Of a DNA stretch of 64,000 nucleotides, positions 32,935-42,647 are shown one piece after another. Position numbers and translations under genes: made by a program. The DNA lies in assembly GCA_002840435.1 (NCBI GenBank), contig PHAT01000007.1, forward strand, positions 1 through 64,000. The letters run 5' to 3'. Origin of the DNA: Deltaproteobacteria bacterium HGW-Deltaproteobacteria-6 (GTDB taxonomy: Bacteria; Desulfobacterota; Syntrophia; Syntrophales; Smithellaceae). Within the stretch, counting starts at the first letter, position 1. The number at the start of each line of letters is the position of its first letter. The notes beneath the pieces were generated by a model. It was not told the origin of the DNA, ran no database searches, and saw only the letters and a list, made by a program, of their open reading frames with translations.

Positions 32935-33582
32935 TTGGGTCAGAAGGTTAACCCGGTAGGATTACGATTAGGCTACATTAAAAAGTGGCAGTCCGTATGG
33001 TTTGCCGAAAAGAATTATAGCGGAATGCTGCTTGAGGACTTAAAAGTCAGAAAATATCTCAAGAAGAAGCTATATCACGCGGGTATTTCCAGAATTGAAA
33101 TTGAGCGTGCGGCCAATAAAGCCAAGGTGAATATTTATGCCGCCCGCCCGGGTGTCATTATCGGGAAAAAAGGATCTGAAATAGAAAAGCTTAAAGCGGA
33201 AATTGAAAAGTTTTCGAAAGCGGAAATTATTATCAATATTTTAGAGATCCGAAAACCTGAAACGGATGCTCAACTAGTTGCCGAGAATGTTGCCATGCAG
33301 CTGGAAAGACGTGTTGCTTTTCGCCGTGCGATGAAAAAATGCGTTGGCTATGCCCTGAAGTTTGGAGCCAAAGGCATTAAAATATCCTGTTCCGGACGCT
33401 TGGGTGGCGCAGAAATTGCCCGTTCGGAATGGTACCGTGAAGGTCGTGTGCCACTGCATACGCTGCGGGCTGATATCGATTACGGCTTCATTGAGGCCCA
33501 TACAGCTTACGGTTTGGTCGGTATTAAAGTTCTGATTTTTCACGGAGAAGTATTGCCCACAAAGAATGAAAAACAGTCATGA
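32935..33582 (+). CDS. rpsC: Ribosomal protein uS3
   Basis: A 215-aa S3 from TTG 32935, behind [21 protein letters not shown] is the universal start. A KH domain with the GKKG-type loop ([16 protein letters not shown]) and the [11 protein letters not shown] stretch are present. Part of the mRNA entry helicase ring. Confidence 0.97.
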   Translation: MGQKVNPVGLRLGYIKKWQSVWFAEKNYSGMLLEDLKVRKYLKKKLYHAGISRIEIERAANKAKVNIYAARPGVIIGKKGSEIEKLKAEIEKFSKAEIIINILEIRKPETDAQLVAENVAMQLERRVAFRRAMKKCVGYALKFGAKGIKISCSGRLGGAEIARSEWYREGRVPLHTLRADIDYGFIEAHTAYGLVGIKVLIFHGEVLPTKNEKQS

Positions 33583-33594
33583 TTCCAATGACGG

Positions 33595-33617
33595 GATTTT
33601 CCAGAATCAGGAAAATC
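33595..33617. promoter_or_regulatory. Hairpin between rpsC and rplP
   Basis: GATTTTCC (33595-33602) pairs perfectly with GGAAAATC (33610-33617) across a 7-base loop. It lies in a 64-base gap and has no T-tract. Role unknown; possibly transcript processing or stability. Confidence 0.45.
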
Positions 33618-33646
33618 ACTGTGAAGGACAACGGGAGTTTTAAATT

Positions 33647-34069
33647 ATGTTAATGCCAAAACGCGTAAAATATAGAAAATTGCAGAAAGGCCGCATGGGA
33701 GGAAAAGCGACCAGAGGTGGTACTATTGCCTTTGGTGACTATGGATTGCAGGCGGCTGAATGCGGATGGGTTTCGGCGAGGCAGATTGAGGCAGCGCGTG
33801 TTGCCATGACTCGTTATGTGAAACGCGGCGGTAAAATATGGATTCGGGTATTTCCGCATAAATCCATCACGAAGAAGCCTGCTGAAACCCGAATGGGTAA
33901 AGGTAAGGGAGCACCGGAAGGATGGGTCGCGGTCGTGAAACCCGGTTCGGTTCTTTACGAGATGGAAGGTGTAACCAAAGAAGTGGCCAAAGAGGCGTTT
34001 CGTTTGGCATCGCATAAACTGGCAATTTCGACAAAGTTTTTAGCAAGGGAGATATCTGATGAAAATTAG
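33647..34069 (+). CDS. rplP: Ribosomal protein uL16
   Basis: 140 aa. [17 protein letters not shown] start, [16 protein letters not shown] and the A-site loop [13 protein letters not shown] are conserved. Ends 11 bases inside rpmC, a typical coupled pair. Confidence 0.96.
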   Translation: MLMPKRVKYRKLQKGRMGGKATRGGTIAFGDYGLQAAECGWVSARQIEAARVAMTRYVKRGGKIWIRVFPHKSITKKPAETRMGKGKGAPEGWVAVVKPGSVLYEMEGVTKEVAKEAFRLASHKLAISTKFLAREISDEN

Positions 34070-34253
34070 TGAAGTCAGAGGTCTCGGTATTAACGAGCTT
34101 CAAAATAAGAATAAAGAATTAGCAGAAGAACTGTTTCGGTTGAAGATTCGGCATGCATCGGGTCAACTCGAATCAACCGCGACGCTGGGCCGCCTCCGTA
34201 AGGACATTGCCCGTATCGCAACGGTGCTGAAGGAAAAGGAGGCCGCAGGTTAA
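34059..34253 (+). CDS. rpmC: Ribosomal protein uL29
   Basis: A 64-aa helical L29. The [19 protein letters not shown] core and the [15 protein letters not shown] end are diagnostic. It starts inside the rplP end. Confidence 0.95.
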   Translation: MKISEVRGLGINELQNKNKELAEELFRLKIRHASGQLESTATLGRLRKDIARIATVLKEKEAAG

Positions 34254-34254
34254 T

Positions 34255-34512
34255 ATGGCTGAAAAGAGCAACAAGCGCACGATTAAAGGTGTGGTCGTCA
34301 GTGACAAGATGGACAAAACGATTGTGGTCAAAGCCGAAAGATTGGTTAAACACTCCGTGTTCCACAAGTACGTCCGCAGGCATGTTAAGTACAAAGCCCA
34401 TGACGAACAGAATCAATGTAAAATGGGCGATACGGTATTAATTATTGAAGCGCGGCCGATGAGTAAAGACAAACGCTGGCGGATGCTGGAAATTCTGGAA
34501 AAGGCGAAATAG
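34255..34512 (+). CDS. rpsQ: Ribosomal protein uS17
   Basis: 85 aa. Conserved [15 protein letters not shown] and the C-terminal [19 protein letters not shown]. One base separates it from rpmC. A small CCCCG/CGGGG hairpin (34521-34537) lies in the gap before rplN. Confidence 0.95.
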   Translation: MAEKSNKRTIKGVVVSDKMDKTIVVKAERLVKHSVFHKYVRRHVKYKAHDEQNQCKMGDTVLIIEARPMSKDKRWRMLEILEKAK

Positions 34513-34563
34513 AAACATGGCCCCGGCCAAGTCGGGGTAGCTTGTTATAGTGGGGTTTATTTT

Positions 34564-34932
34564 ATGATTCAGATGCAGACAATTCTAAATGTTGCCGACA
34601 ATTCCGGTGCCAAGCGGGTCGCTTGTATTAAAGTGCTTGGCGGATCAAAGCGGCGTTACGCCAGCCTGGGTGATGTGATCGTCGTTGCGGTAAAAGAGGC
34701 GATTCCGAATTCCAAAGTTAAAAAAGGTGATGTGATGAAGGCGGTCATCGTCCGCACCGTGAAGGAAGTGAGACGGCCGGATGGTTCTTATCTTAAGTTT
34801 GATGACAACTCCGCTGTTCTAATTAGCAATCAGATGGAACCGATCGGGACAAGAATTTTTGGACCTGTCGCCCGCGAACTGAGAGCAAAGCAGTTTATGA
34901 AGATAATATCTCTGGCTCCAGAGGTTTTGTAA
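34564..34932 (+). CDS. rplN: Ribosomal protein uL14
   Basis: 122 aa, standard length. [18 protein letters not shown] and [13 protein letters not shown] are invariant blocks. First gene of the spc block. Confidence 0.97.
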   Translation: MIQMQTILNVADNSGAKRVACIKVLGGSKRRYASLGDVIVVAVKEAIPNSKVKKGDVMKAVIVRTVKEVRRPDGSYLKFDDNSAVLISNQMEPIGTRIFGPVARELRAKQFMKIISLAPEVL

Positions 34933-34954
34933 GCCTGTTTTGAAGAGGGGAAAA

Positions 34955-35278
34955 ATGAGTTTAGGCAGATTGAAAAAAGGTGACATGGTTAAGGTCCTTA
35001 CCGGCAAGGATAAGGGAAAGACCGGTAAGATTCTGAAGGCTATACCCGAGAAAAACAAGGTAGTCGTCGAAAAGATCAACGTGATCAAGAAACATAAAAA
35101 ACCTGATCAAAAGAGCAAAGGCGGTGTCGTGGAAAAAGAGGCGGCGATGAATGTTTCCAAGGTCAGTATTATTTGCGGCAAATGCAAAGAAGCGACCAGG
35201 ATCAGAAATCGTATCCTTGAGGACGGCAAAAAGATTCGTATCTGCAGCAAGTGCAATGACGTTATCGATGTGGGTTAA
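34955..35278 (+). CDS. rplX: Ribosomal protein uL24
   Basis: 107 aa from ATG 34955, behind GAGGGG; an upstream in-frame TTG (34940) is rejected. The KOW core is MVKVLTGKDKGKTGKIL. The C-terminal part has two CxxC pairs (CGKC and CSKC), a likely zinc site. Confidence 0.94.
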   Translation: MSLGRLKKGDMVKVLTGKDKGKTGKILKAIPEKNKVVVEKINVIKKHKKPDQKSKGGVVEKEAAMNVSKVSIICGKCKEATRIRNRILEDGKKIRICSKCNDVIDVG

Positions 35279-35284
35279 GGAAAA

Positions 35285-35824
35285 ATGGCAAGATTAAAGG
35301 AATTTTATTTAAAAACAGTGGTGCCGGCTCTGGTCAAGGAATTTGACTACAAGAATCCCATGCAAGTGCCAAAGATGGAGAAGATTGTCGTCAATATGGG
35401 TTTGGGCGAGGCCATATCCAATGTGAAAATTATTGATGGCGCCGTTCAGGAAATGGCGATGATTACAGGGCAAAAGCCGGTGATCACCAAAGCAAAAAAA
35501 TCCATCGCAACATTTAAACTCCGCCAGGGAATGCCGATTGGCTGCTCGGTGACTTTAAGAAAAGAAGTGATGTACGAGTTTTTTGATCGCCTGGTAAACG
35601 TAGCCTTGCCGAAAGTTCGAGATTTTCGGGGAATATCGCCGACCGCGTTTGATGGTCGGGGAAATTATTCCATTGGCCTTCATGAACAAATCATTTTCCC
35701 GGAAATTGAATATGATAAAATAGAAAAGATCAAGGGAATGAATATTACCATCGTGACGACGGCTCGGACGGATGAGGAAGCCCGTGTCTTGCTGAAGTTG
35801 ATGGGTGTACCCTTCAAGAATTAA
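35285..35824 (+). CDS. rplE: Ribosomal protein uL5
   Basis: A 179-aa L5 that binds 5S r[26 protein letters not shown] and [19 protein letters not shown] are the family signatures. Confidence 0.97.
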   Translation: MARLKEFYLKTVVPALVKEFDYKNPMQVPKMEKIVVNMGLGEAISNVKIIDGAVQEMAMITGQKPVITKAKKSIATFKLRQGMPIGCSVTLRKEVMYEFFDRLVNVALPKVRDFRGISPTAFDGRGNYSIGLHEQIIFPEIEYDKIEKIKGMNITIVTTARTDEEARVLLKLMGVPFKN

Positions 35825-35850
35825 ATGAGGAAGCTCCGGAGGAATTTCGC

Positions 35851-36036
35851 GTGGCAAAAAAGTCGTTAATAGCAAAAGCAGGCAGGAAACCGAAATTTGC
35901 GGTCAGGGAGTATAACCGCTGTCAGATATGCGGCAGGCCCCGAGCGTATTATAGAAAATTTGAAATGTGTAGAATCTGTTTGAGGAAACTTTCCTTACAG
36001 GGTGAGCTTCCCGGTGTTATAAAATCTAGTTGGTAA
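35851..36036 (+). CDS. rpsN: Ribosomal protein uS14 (zinc type)
   Basis: 61 aa from GTG 35851, behind CCGGAGGA. The short form with four cysteines in a zinc site (CQIC and CRIC, residues 24-43). Confidence 0.96.
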   Translation: MAKKSLIAKAGRKPKFAVREYNRCQICGRPRAYYRKFEMCRICLRKLSLQGELPGVIKSSW

Positions 36037-36057
36037 TTTAAGTTAAGGAGAAAAAGC

Positions 36058-36459
36058 ATGGGGATGACTGATCCTATTGCCGATATGCTGACCAGGATTC
36101 GAAACGGGAATAAAGCTCGTTTCAAGAGTGTTAATGTTTACATGTCGCAGATGAATACGAATATTGCCAAGGTCCTGAAAACGACTGGATATATCAATAA
36201 TTATGATGTGGTGAAGGATGAAAAGGGCCGTCCGATGTTGAAGATTATCCTCAAATATCCGGATGCAAAACGTACGGTGATCACCGACATCAAAAGGGTC
36301 AGCAAGCCGGGGCGAAGAGTATATGTGGCCGCTGACAGTATTCCGAAAGTGCTCAATGGTTTTGGCATTTCGATTCTTTCAACTTCCCGGGGTGTCATCA
36401 CCGATCAGGAAGCAAGAGAGTCGAATGTCGGCGGTGAAATTCTTTGTAAAGTTTGGTAG
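36058..36459 (+). CDS. rpsH: Ribosomal protein uS8
   Basis: 133 aa from ATG 36058, with AAGGAG at good spacing. TDPIADMLTRIRNG at the start and LSTSRGVITDQEARESNVGGEILC at the end are diagnostic. S8 represses the spc operon in E. coli. Confidence 0.97.
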   Translation: MGMTDPIADMLTRIRNGNKARFKSVNVYMSQMNTNIAKVLKTTGYINNYDVVKDEKGRPMLKIILKYPDAKRTVITDIKRVSKPGRRVYVAADSIPKVLNGFGISILSTSRGVITDQEARESNVGGEILCKVW

Positions 36460-36494
36460 TTAAATTATAGATTATTAAACGGGAGTTCTTGTTC

Positions 36495-37037
36495 ATGTCG
36501 AGAATAGGTAAAAAGCCGATCACTTTTCCCAAGAATGTAAAAATAAGCCAAAGTGACGGCATTGTTAAAGTCGAAGGGCCCAAAGGTTCATTGTCTTCGA
36601 AATTACCGGATGGCATCACGATGGTTGTTTCTGGTGATAATTTAGCCATTGAGAGAAAATCAGAGGATCGTCTTGTCCGCTCATATCATGGATTGGCCAG
36701 AACCTTGATCAACAATATGGTGACCGGTGTCAGCACCGGTTTCACAAAGGGATTGGAAATATCCGGTGTTGGTTACCGTGCAGAAGTTGCGGGTACAACC
36801 TTGAAGCTGGTTCTGGGTTTTTCCAGCCCTGTGGAATACAGCATTCCCAAAGGGATCGATGTAAAAGTTGATAAGCAGGTGAATCTGCTTGTTTCCGGAA
36901 TCAATAAGGAACTGGTCGGGCGTGTCGCGTCGGAGATCCGGTCGTTAAAGAAACCGGAACCGTACAAAGGCAAAGGAATCAAATACACGGGTGAGTATAT
37001 TCGCCGTAAAGCCGGAAAAGCTGCAGGCGCAAAATAA
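36495..37037 (+). CDS. rplF: Ribosomal protein uL6
   Basis: 180 aa from ATG 36495 (MSRIGKKPI); an in-frame TTG at 36489 is rejected. Two repeated domains; the C-terminal signature PEPYKGKGIKYTGEYIRRKAGK in outline is intact. Confidence 0.96.
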   Translation: MSRIGKKPITFPKNVKISQSDGIVKVEGPKGSLSSKLPDGITMVVSGDNLAIERKSEDRLVRSYHGLARTLINNMVTGVSTGFTKGLEISGVGYRAEVAGTTLKLVLGFSSPVEYSIPKGIDVKVDKQVNLLVSGINKELVGRVASEIRSLKKPEPYKGKGIKYTGEYIRRKAGKAAGAK

Positions 37038-37072
37038 AAGTTAATTAAATATAGCCTTAAAGAGGTGGAACA

Positions 37073-37438
37073 TTGGCTTCCAAAAAGACACTGAAAATCA
37101 GAGATAAGAGAGAGAAAAGAGTAAGGGGTAAACTAACGGGAACTTCAGAACGACCACGTCTATCTGTTTTCCGTTCGGATAAACATATTTATGCTCAGGT
37201 GATCAATGACGCTCAGGGGACAACCCTTGCGACGGCTTCTACCCTGAGTAAAGAATTGGCCGGCAAGCTCAAAGGAATCAAAAAAGTCGATGTGGCCAGA
37301 GAAGTGGGAAAGTTGATTGCAGCGCGTTTGCAGACTCTAGGCGTGGAAAAAGTTGTTTTTGATAGAGGAAGATTTCTCTATCATGGCCGCGTCAAAGCCT
37401 TAGCCGATGCAGCGCGGGAAAATGGCCTTAAATTTTAA
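37073..37438 (+). CDS. rplR: Ribosomal protein uL18
   Basis: A 121-aa, 5S-rRNA-binding L18. It starts at TTG 37073 behind [28 protein letters not shown] and the C-terminal [23 protein letters not shown] in outline are conserved. Confidence 0.96.
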   Translation: MASKKTLKIRDKREKRVRGKLTGTSERPRLSVFRSDKHIYAQVINDAQGTTLATASTLSKELAGKLKGIKKVDVAREVGKLIAARLQTLGVEKVVFDRGRFLYHGRVKALADAARENGLKF

Positions 37439-37479
37439 ACTCAACTAAGTGTATAGAACTCATGATAAGGGAAGAATCG

Positions 37480-37959
37480 TTGGAAAAAAAAGAAATGAAA
37501 GATGGGGAGCTCCTCGACCGCGTGATTGCCATTAATCGTACGGCAAAAGTTGTTAAGGGAGGAAGACGGTTTCGTTTCAGCGCCATCGTTGTGGTCGGTG
37601 ACGGCCAGGGCATGATTGGAGCGGGTTTGGGTAAAGCACATGAAGTTCCCGAAGCGATCCGCAAGGGGATGGAAATGGCCAAGAAGAACATGGTCAAAGT
37701 GGCGGTAGCCAATAAAACGATTCCCTATGAAGTTCTGGGAAAGTTCGGTGCGGGTAAAGTGTTATTGAAACCGGCATCGGAAGGAACGGGCTTAATAGCC
37801 GGCGGTGCGGTGAGAGCCGTTTTAGAAGTTGCCGGCGTTCATAATATTTTGACTAAATGTTTAGGTTCGCACAATCCGCATAATCTGGTCAAAGCTACTG
37901 TTGAAGGGCTTTGTCAGTTGAAAGACCCTGCGGAAATTGCCGCGCAAAGAGGCAAGTAA
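37480..37959 (+). CDS. rpsE: Ribosomal protein uS5
   Basis: 159 aa from TTG 37480, chosen because AAGGGA lies at good spacing and TTG starts are common in this block. ATG 37462, in frame, would add six residues but has no clear ribosome site. Both lead to [19 protein letters not shown] and the [15 protein letters not shown] signature. Confidence 0.93.
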   Translation: MEKKEMKDGELLDRVIAINRTAKVVKGGRRFRFSAIVVVGDGQGMIGAGLGKAHEVPEAIRKGMEMAKKNMVKVAVANKTIPYEVLGKFGAGKVLLKPASEGTGLIAGGAVRAVLEVAGVHNILTKCLGSHNPHNLVKATVEGLCQLKDPAEIAAQRGK

Positions 37960-37980
37960 AATTTAACGAGGGTTTATACA

Positions 37981-38169
37981 GTGAGCAAAATGTTAAAAAT
38001 TAAAATGGTAAAAAGTGTCATTACCCGGCCGGAAAAGCAAAGAAAGATTATGCGCGGTTTGGGATTAAAAAAATTGAACAGCACCGTGACTCTGGTGGAT
38101 ACTCCGGAGATCCGCGGCATGATTAATAAAGTGATCCACCTCGTTTCTGTGGAAGAATCAAAGGAGTAG
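37981..38169 (+). CDS. rpmD: Ribosomal protein uL30
   Basis: 62 aa from GTG 37981. The pattern [20 protein letters not shown] and the [15 protein letters not shown] end identify L30. Three bases separate it from rplO. Confidence 0.94.
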   Translation: MSKMLKIKMVKSVITRPEKQRKIMRGLGLKKLNSTVTLVDTPEIRGMINKVIHLVSVEESKE

Positions 38170-38172
38170 GTT

Positions 38173-38619
38173 ATGGATTTGAGTTCTCTGAAAGCGCCCG
38201 CCGGAGCGACAAAGAAAAGAAAAAGAGTCGGCCGTGGTGACGCTTCCGGACACGGAGGCACATCCGGTAAAGGCCATAAAGGACAAAAGGCACGTTCGGG
38301 CGGTTCAACTCGGGATGGTTTTGAGGGTGGTCAGATGCCCATGTCCAGAAGACTGCCGAAAAGAGGTTTCCGCAATCCCTTTAGAGAAAGTTATGTCGCT
38401 GTCAATCTGATGGACTTGTGCCGCAAATTTGAAAAAGGCGCCGTCATTGATGAAGCAGCCATTTTAGCAAGTGGACTTGTCAAGAAAAAAGGTGACGGCG
38501 TTAAGATTCTGGCCAAAGGCAATATTGATTTTCCCGTTACCGTGAAGATAGCAAAAATCAGTTCGGCTGCAAAAGCAAAAATCACCGCCGCAGGCGGATC
38601 CGTTGAAGAGGTAATTTAA
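38173..38619 (+). CDS. rplO: Ribosomal protein uL15
   Basis: 148 aa. A basic glycine-rich N-terminal half ([20 protein letters not shown], then RSGG) and the conserved [12 protein letters not shown]. Ends one base before secY. Confidence 0.96.
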   Translation: MDLSSLKAPAGATKKRKRVGRGDASGHGGTSGKGHKGQKARSGGSTRDGFEGGQMPMSRRLPKRGFRNPFRESYVAVNLMDLCRKFEKGAVIDEAAILASGLVKKKGDGVKILAKGNIDFPVTVKIAKISSAAKAKITAAGGSVEEVI

Positions 38620-38620
38620 C

Positions 38621-39928
38621 TTGCTGGAAGGATTAGGCGGCGTTTCAAAAATACCGGAATTGCAAAGAAGAATCTTGTTTACCTTGCTTCTTCTGGCGGT
38701 TTACCGTGTCGGCGTATTCATTCCAACCCCGGGAATTGACAATACAGCATTGCTTGCGTTTTTTGAGAGCGCAAGAGGCTCTATGCTGGGATTGATGGAC
38801 CTGTTTGCCGGTGGCGCTCTGAGCACCTTCTCAATTTTTGCTCTGGGCATTATGCCTTACATTACCTCTTCCATTATTATTAATTTATTGACAGTAGCCA
38901 TTCCGCATTTGGAAAAACTTTCCAAGGAAGGTGAAAACGGCCGCAGGAAAATAACCCAGTATACCCGTTACGGCACAGTCGGACTAAGTATTGTTCAAGG
39001 ATTCGGCATTGCCTGGGGCTTACAGCATATGGCCAGTCCAACGGGCGCCCCCATCGTTTTGAATGCCGGTTGGGCTTTTATACTTATGACCATCATCACG
39101 CTGACGGCCGGTACGTCATTTTTAATGTGGTTAGGTGAGACGATTACGGAAAAGGGAATCGGCAACGGTATCTCTCTGATCATTTTCTCAGGAATCGTCT
39201 GCAATCTTCCCGCCGCCATCGGCAATTCATGGAGCTTATATGCTTCAGGTGAATTACATTTTTTAGTTCTGGTTTTACTTGCGGTGTTTATGATAGCGGT
39301 GATTGGCGCGATTGTTTATGTTGAAGCCGCTCAGAGAAGAATTCCAGTGCAATACGCCAAGCGAATCGTCGGCAGGAAGATGTATGGCGGGCAAACGACT
39401 CATCTGCCGCTCAAGATTAATTCCGCCGGCGTTATACCACCGATCTTTGCATCATCTGTAATCATGTTCCCGGCGACCATTGCTAACTTTGCGCCGCAGG
39501 GTTGGATGCAGACGTTTGCAGGACTTTTAAAACCGGGACAGTTTGGATATGAAATTCTATTTGTCGCGTTGATTTTCTTCTTTTGCTTCTTCTATACGGC
39601 CGTGACGATTAAGCCTGATGATATGGCTGAAAATATGAAGAAATATGGCGGGTATGTTCCTGGAATCCGGCCGGGGAAGAAAACGGCTGAATACATTGAA
39701 GAGATACTGGAAAGACTGACTTTCAGCGGCGCTATTTACGTTTCGATTATTTGTGTGTTGCCCAGTGTGTTGATTTCTCAATTAAATACACCCTTTTATT
39801 TTGGCGGTACGTCTCTTTTGATTGTTGTCGGCGTAGCGATGGATACAGCGAGTCAGATTGAATCGCATTTACTGACTCGTCAATATGAAGGGTTTATGAA
39901 AAAAGGACACATTGCCCGCAGACGTTAA
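38621..39928 (+). CDS. secY: Preprotein translocase subunit SecY
   Basis: 435 aa with ten membrane helices, the channel of the Sec translocon. It starts at TTG 38621, one base after the rplO stop. IPELQRRILFTLLLLAVYRVG, the plug region and GIGNGISLIIF are conserved, as is the cytoplasmic loop QRRIPVQYAKR. adk, which often follows secY, is absent; map follows. Confidence 0.97.
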   Translation: MLEGLGGVSKIPELQRRILFTLLLLAVYRVGVFIPTPGIDNTALLAFFESARGSMLGLMDLFAGGALSTFSIFALGIMPYITSSIIINLLTVAIPHLEKLSKEGENGRRKITQYTRYGTVGLSIVQGFGIAWGLQHMASPTGAPIVLNAGWAFILMTIITLTAGTSFLMWLGETITEKGIGNGISLIIFSGIVCNLPAAIGNSWSLYASGELHFLVLVLLAVFMIAVIGAIVYVEAAQRRIPVQYAKRIVGRKMYGGQTTHLPLKINSAGVIPPIFASSVIMFPATIANFAPQGWMQTFAGLLKPGQFGYEILFVALIFFFCFFYTAVTIKPDDMAENMKKYGGYVPGIRPGKKTAEYIEEILERLTFSGAIYVSIICVLPSVLISQLNTPFYFGGTSLLIVVGVAMDTASQIESHLLTRQYEGFMKKGHIARRR

Positions 39929-39954
39929 AAACTATCTTGAGGTTGGTTGGGCTC

Positions 39955-40704
39955 ATGGTCATTCTGAAACAGCCGGATGAAATTGCCAAAGCCAGAGCAA
40001 GTAACCGGATTGTCGCAGAAGTATTAAGTGTCCTTCGCGAAAAAGTAAAACCGGGTGTCACGACCAGGGAGTTGGATAGAATAGCCGAAGATGTAACGGT
40101 GAAAAGAGGCGCAAAGCCTGCGTTTAAAGGTTATCGAGGTTATTCTTATTCTCTGTGTGCCTCTGTTAATGAAGAAGTCGTTCACGGGATGCCGTCGGAC
40201 CGTGTTTTGGTAGAAGGTGATATTATCGGGCTTGATTATGGCGTCTGTTATCAAGGCCTTTATGGTGATTCGGCAATAACGCTGCCCGTAGGCAGGGTGA
40301 GCGACCAGGCAGCCAAGCTGATGCAGGTGACGGAACAGAGCTTGTATGCAGCAATCAATCAGGCTTGTAACGGAAACCGCTTGGGCGATATATCGGCGGC
40401 GGTTCAGGAGACGGTAGAAGCGGCTGGTTATTCGGTTGTTCGTGATTTTGTCGGTCATGGTATTGGAAAAAATCTGCACGAAGACCCGCAAATTCCGAAT
40501 TTTGGAAAAAAAGGGCGTGGGATCGAACTGAAAAAAGGGATGATTTTGGCCATCGAGCCGATGGTCAATGCTGGGAAATATAAAGTAAAGATTTTATCTG
40601 ATGGTTGGACGGTGATTACGGCGGATGGCAGTTTATCGGCTCATTTTGAGCATTCGGTGGCAATCACTGATAACGGGCCGGAGATATTAAGCAGATTAAA
40701 TTAA
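39955..40704 (+). CDS. map: Methionine aminopeptidase, type I
   Basis: 249 aa. It removes initiator Met. Metal ligands can be traced in GLDYGVCYQGLYGDSAIT (two Asp), FVGHGIGKNLHEDPQIPN (His), MILAIEPM (Glu) and the C-terminal EHSVAIT (Glu). ATG 39955 gives MVILKQPDEIAKARA; an in-frame TTG at 39937 is rejected. Confidence 0.96.
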   Translation: MVILKQPDEIAKARASNRIVAEVLSVLREKVKPGVTTRELDRIAEDVTVKRGAKPAFKGYRGYSYSLCASVNEEVVHGMPSDRVLVEGDIIGLDYGVCYQGLYGDSAITLPVGRVSDQAAKLMQVTEQSLYAAINQACNGNRLGDISAAVQETVEAAGYSVVRDFVGHGIGKNLHEDPQIPNFGKKGRGIELKKGMILAIEPMVNAGKYKVKILSDGWTVITADGSLSAHFEHSVAITDNGPEILSRLN

Positions 40705-40747
40705 TTGATTTCTTAATTTACCGGCAGGAATGAAATAGAATAAATGT

Positions 40748-40966
40748 ATGGCCAAAGAGGAAGCAATAGAAGTTGAAGGTCGGGTTCTTGAGCCACTGCC
40801 TAATGCCATGTTCCGGGTAGAACTGGAAAATGGGCATAAGGTATTAGCGCACATATCCGGAAAAATGCGAATGCATTTTATTAAAATATTGCCGGGAGAT
40901 AAAGTAACGGTGGAGCTTTCCCCTTATGATTTAACCCGCGGCCGGATAACTTACAGGACGAAGTAA
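40748..40966 (+). CDS. infA: Translation initiation factor IF-1
   Basis: 72 aa, a single OB-fold. [23 protein letters not shown] and the [10 protein letters not shown] end are diagnostic. Lies between map and rpmJ, a common order. Confidence 0.96.
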   Translation: MAKEEAIEVEGRVLEPLPNAMFRVELENGHKVLAHISGKMRMHFIKILPGDKVTVELSPYDLTRGRITYRTK

Positions 40967-41001
40967 AAGTATTTTTTTACCGAGGATAAGGAGTTGATAG
41001 C

Positions 41002-41115
41002 GTGAAAGTAAGATCGTCAGTGAAAAAAATATGCGAGAAGTGCAAAATAGTTAAACGCAAGGGTGTTTTGCGTGTTATTTGTGAAAACCCGAAACATAAG
41101 CAGCGTCAGGGCTAG
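41002..41115 (+). CDS. rpmJ: Ribosomal protein bL36
   Basis: A 37-aa L36 from GTG 41002, behind [26 protein letters not shown] start; the zinc ligands are the CEKC pair, C27 and H32. Standard length. Confidence 0.95.
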   Translation: MKVRSSVKKICEKCKIVKRKGVLRVICENPKHKQRQG

Positions 41116-41140
41116 TTTTAAACATTTCAGGAGGTTATAG

Positions 41141-41509
41141 GTGGCACGAATTTCAGGTGTTGATTTACCGAAAAATAAGAGAATGGAAGTTGCTTTAACT
41201 TATATTTATGGTATCGGCAAAACCAGGGCAAAGCAAATCCTGAAAGATTCGGGTGTTAGCCCGGATACAAAAACTGACGAACTGGCCGACTCCGAAATAT
41301 CGGCGATCAGAGGCATCCTTGATAAAGAAGGCAAGGTGGAGGGAGATCTTCGCCGGGAAATATCCATGTCGATTAAACGCTTGATGGATATTGGTTCTTA
41401 CCGCGGCTTGCGCCACCGTAAGGGACTTCCCGTTAGAGGGCAGAGAACGCACACCAATGCAAGGACAAGAAAAGGTCCGAGAAGGGCAATCGCAGGCAAG
41501 AAAAAGTAG
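41141..41509 (+). CDS. rpsM: Ribosomal protein uS13
   Basis: 122 aa from GTG 41141 behind [20 protein letters not shown] and the C-terminal [19 protein letters not shown] in outline are universal. First gene of the alpha block. Confidence 0.97.
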   Translation: MARISGVDLPKNKRMEVALTYIYGIGKTRAKQILKDSGVSPDTKTDELADSEISAIRGILDKEGKVEGDLRREISMSIKRLMDIGSYRGLRHRKGLPVRGQRTHTNARTRKGPRRAIAGKKK

Positions 41510-41537
41510 CTGGAATTAATTTTCGACCGGAGGAAAA

Positions 41538-41930
41538 ATGGCGAAAACAGTCAGAAAAACAGGTAAGAAAAAAGAAAAGAAAAATATTACGGAAGGGGTT
41601 GCGCATATTCAATCCACTTTCAATAATACAATTATCACGATCACGGATATGACGGGTAATGTCATTTCCTGGTCGTCCGCGGGATTGCAGGGCTTCAAAG
41701 GTTCGCGCAAGAGCACCCCTTTTGCAGCGCAGATGGCTGCGGAAGATGCGGTTCGTAAGGCCAAGGAACAGGGCATGCGACGGGTTCAAGTTTACATCAA
41801 GGGCCCTGGTGCTGGACGGGAGTCGGCCTTGCGTTCTTTGCAGCTGGCCGGATTGACCATTACCATGATACGCGACGTAACGCCTGTTCCGCATAACGGT
41901 TGCAGACCGCCAAAGCGGCGCAGGGTATAA
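41538..41930 (+). CDS. rpsK: Ribosomal protein uS11
   Basis: 130 aa. [19 protein letters not shown] and the [11 protein letters not shown] tail are diagnostic. A GGAGG site precedes ATG. Confidence 0.97.
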   Translation: MAKTVRKTGKKKEKKNITEGVAHIQSTFNNTIITITDMTGNVISWSSAGLQGFKGSRKSTPFAAQMAAEDAVRKAKEQGMRRVQVYIKGPGAGRESALRSLQLAGLTITMIRDVTPVPHNGCRPPKRRRV

Positions 41931-41973
41931 AAATTTATTTTAAGAATGATTTGAGATTAAAGGGAGGCGTTTT

Positions 41974-42603
41974 TTGGCAAGATATACGGATTCCTCATGC
42001 AGAATGTGTCGCCGGGAAGGCTTAAAGCTTTTTCTAAAGGGCGATCGGTGTTATTCGGAGAAATGTTCCTTTGAAAGAAGGGGCTATGCTCCGGGAGATC
42101 ATGGTCAGTCCCATAAGAAGCAGCAGTCGGACTATGGCACGCAGATGCGCGAAAAACAGAAACTCAAAAGAATGTTTGGCCTCTTAGAGAAGCAGTTTCA
42201 TGGCTACTTCGAAAAGGCCGATCGGCAAAAGGGCATCACCGGTACGAATTTGCTGGTGCTTCTGGAGCGCAGATTAGACAACATGGTGTTTCGCCTTGGT
42301 TTTGCAAATTCGAGAGTTGAGGCAAGGCAATTGATCAGCCACAGCCATTTTTTGATTAACGGCAAAGCGGTCAATATACCTTCATACCTGCTGAAGGCGG
42401 GAGATGAAGTAACTGTCAAAGAAGGCTCTCGTAAAATTAATCGGATACTCGAAGCAATGGAAACCGTTGCGAGACGCGGTGTGCCACATTGGCTGGAATT
42501 GGATAAAGATAACTTTAAAGCGACCATTAAAATGCTTCCGGTTCGTGAAGATTTAACCATGCCGGTGCAGGAACAGCTTGTTGTAGAACTTTATTCGAAG
42601 TAA
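41974..42603 (+). CDS. rpsD: Ribosomal protein uS4 (zinc type)
   Basis: 209 aa from TTG 41974, behind AGGGAGG. Unlike E. coli S4 it keeps four cysteines near the N-terminus (C9, C12, C26, C31), the zinc-binding form. The S4 RNA-binding domain is LERRLDNMVFRLGFANSRVEA. In E. coli S4 represses the alpha operon. Confidence 0.96.
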   Translation: MARYTDSSCRMCRREGLKLFLKGDRCYSEKCSFERRGYAPGDHGQSHKKQQSDYGTQMREKQKLKRMFGLLEKQFHGYFEKADRQKGITGTNLLVLLERRLDNMVFRLGFANSRVEARQLISHSHFLINGKAVNIPSYLLKAGDEVTVKEGSRKINRILEAMETVARRGVPHWLELDKDNFKATIKMLPVREDLTMPVQEQLVVELYSK

Positions 42604-42647
42604 GCAGCGAAAATATTTAATAAACCAGCTTGAGGGTGGGGTTGACT

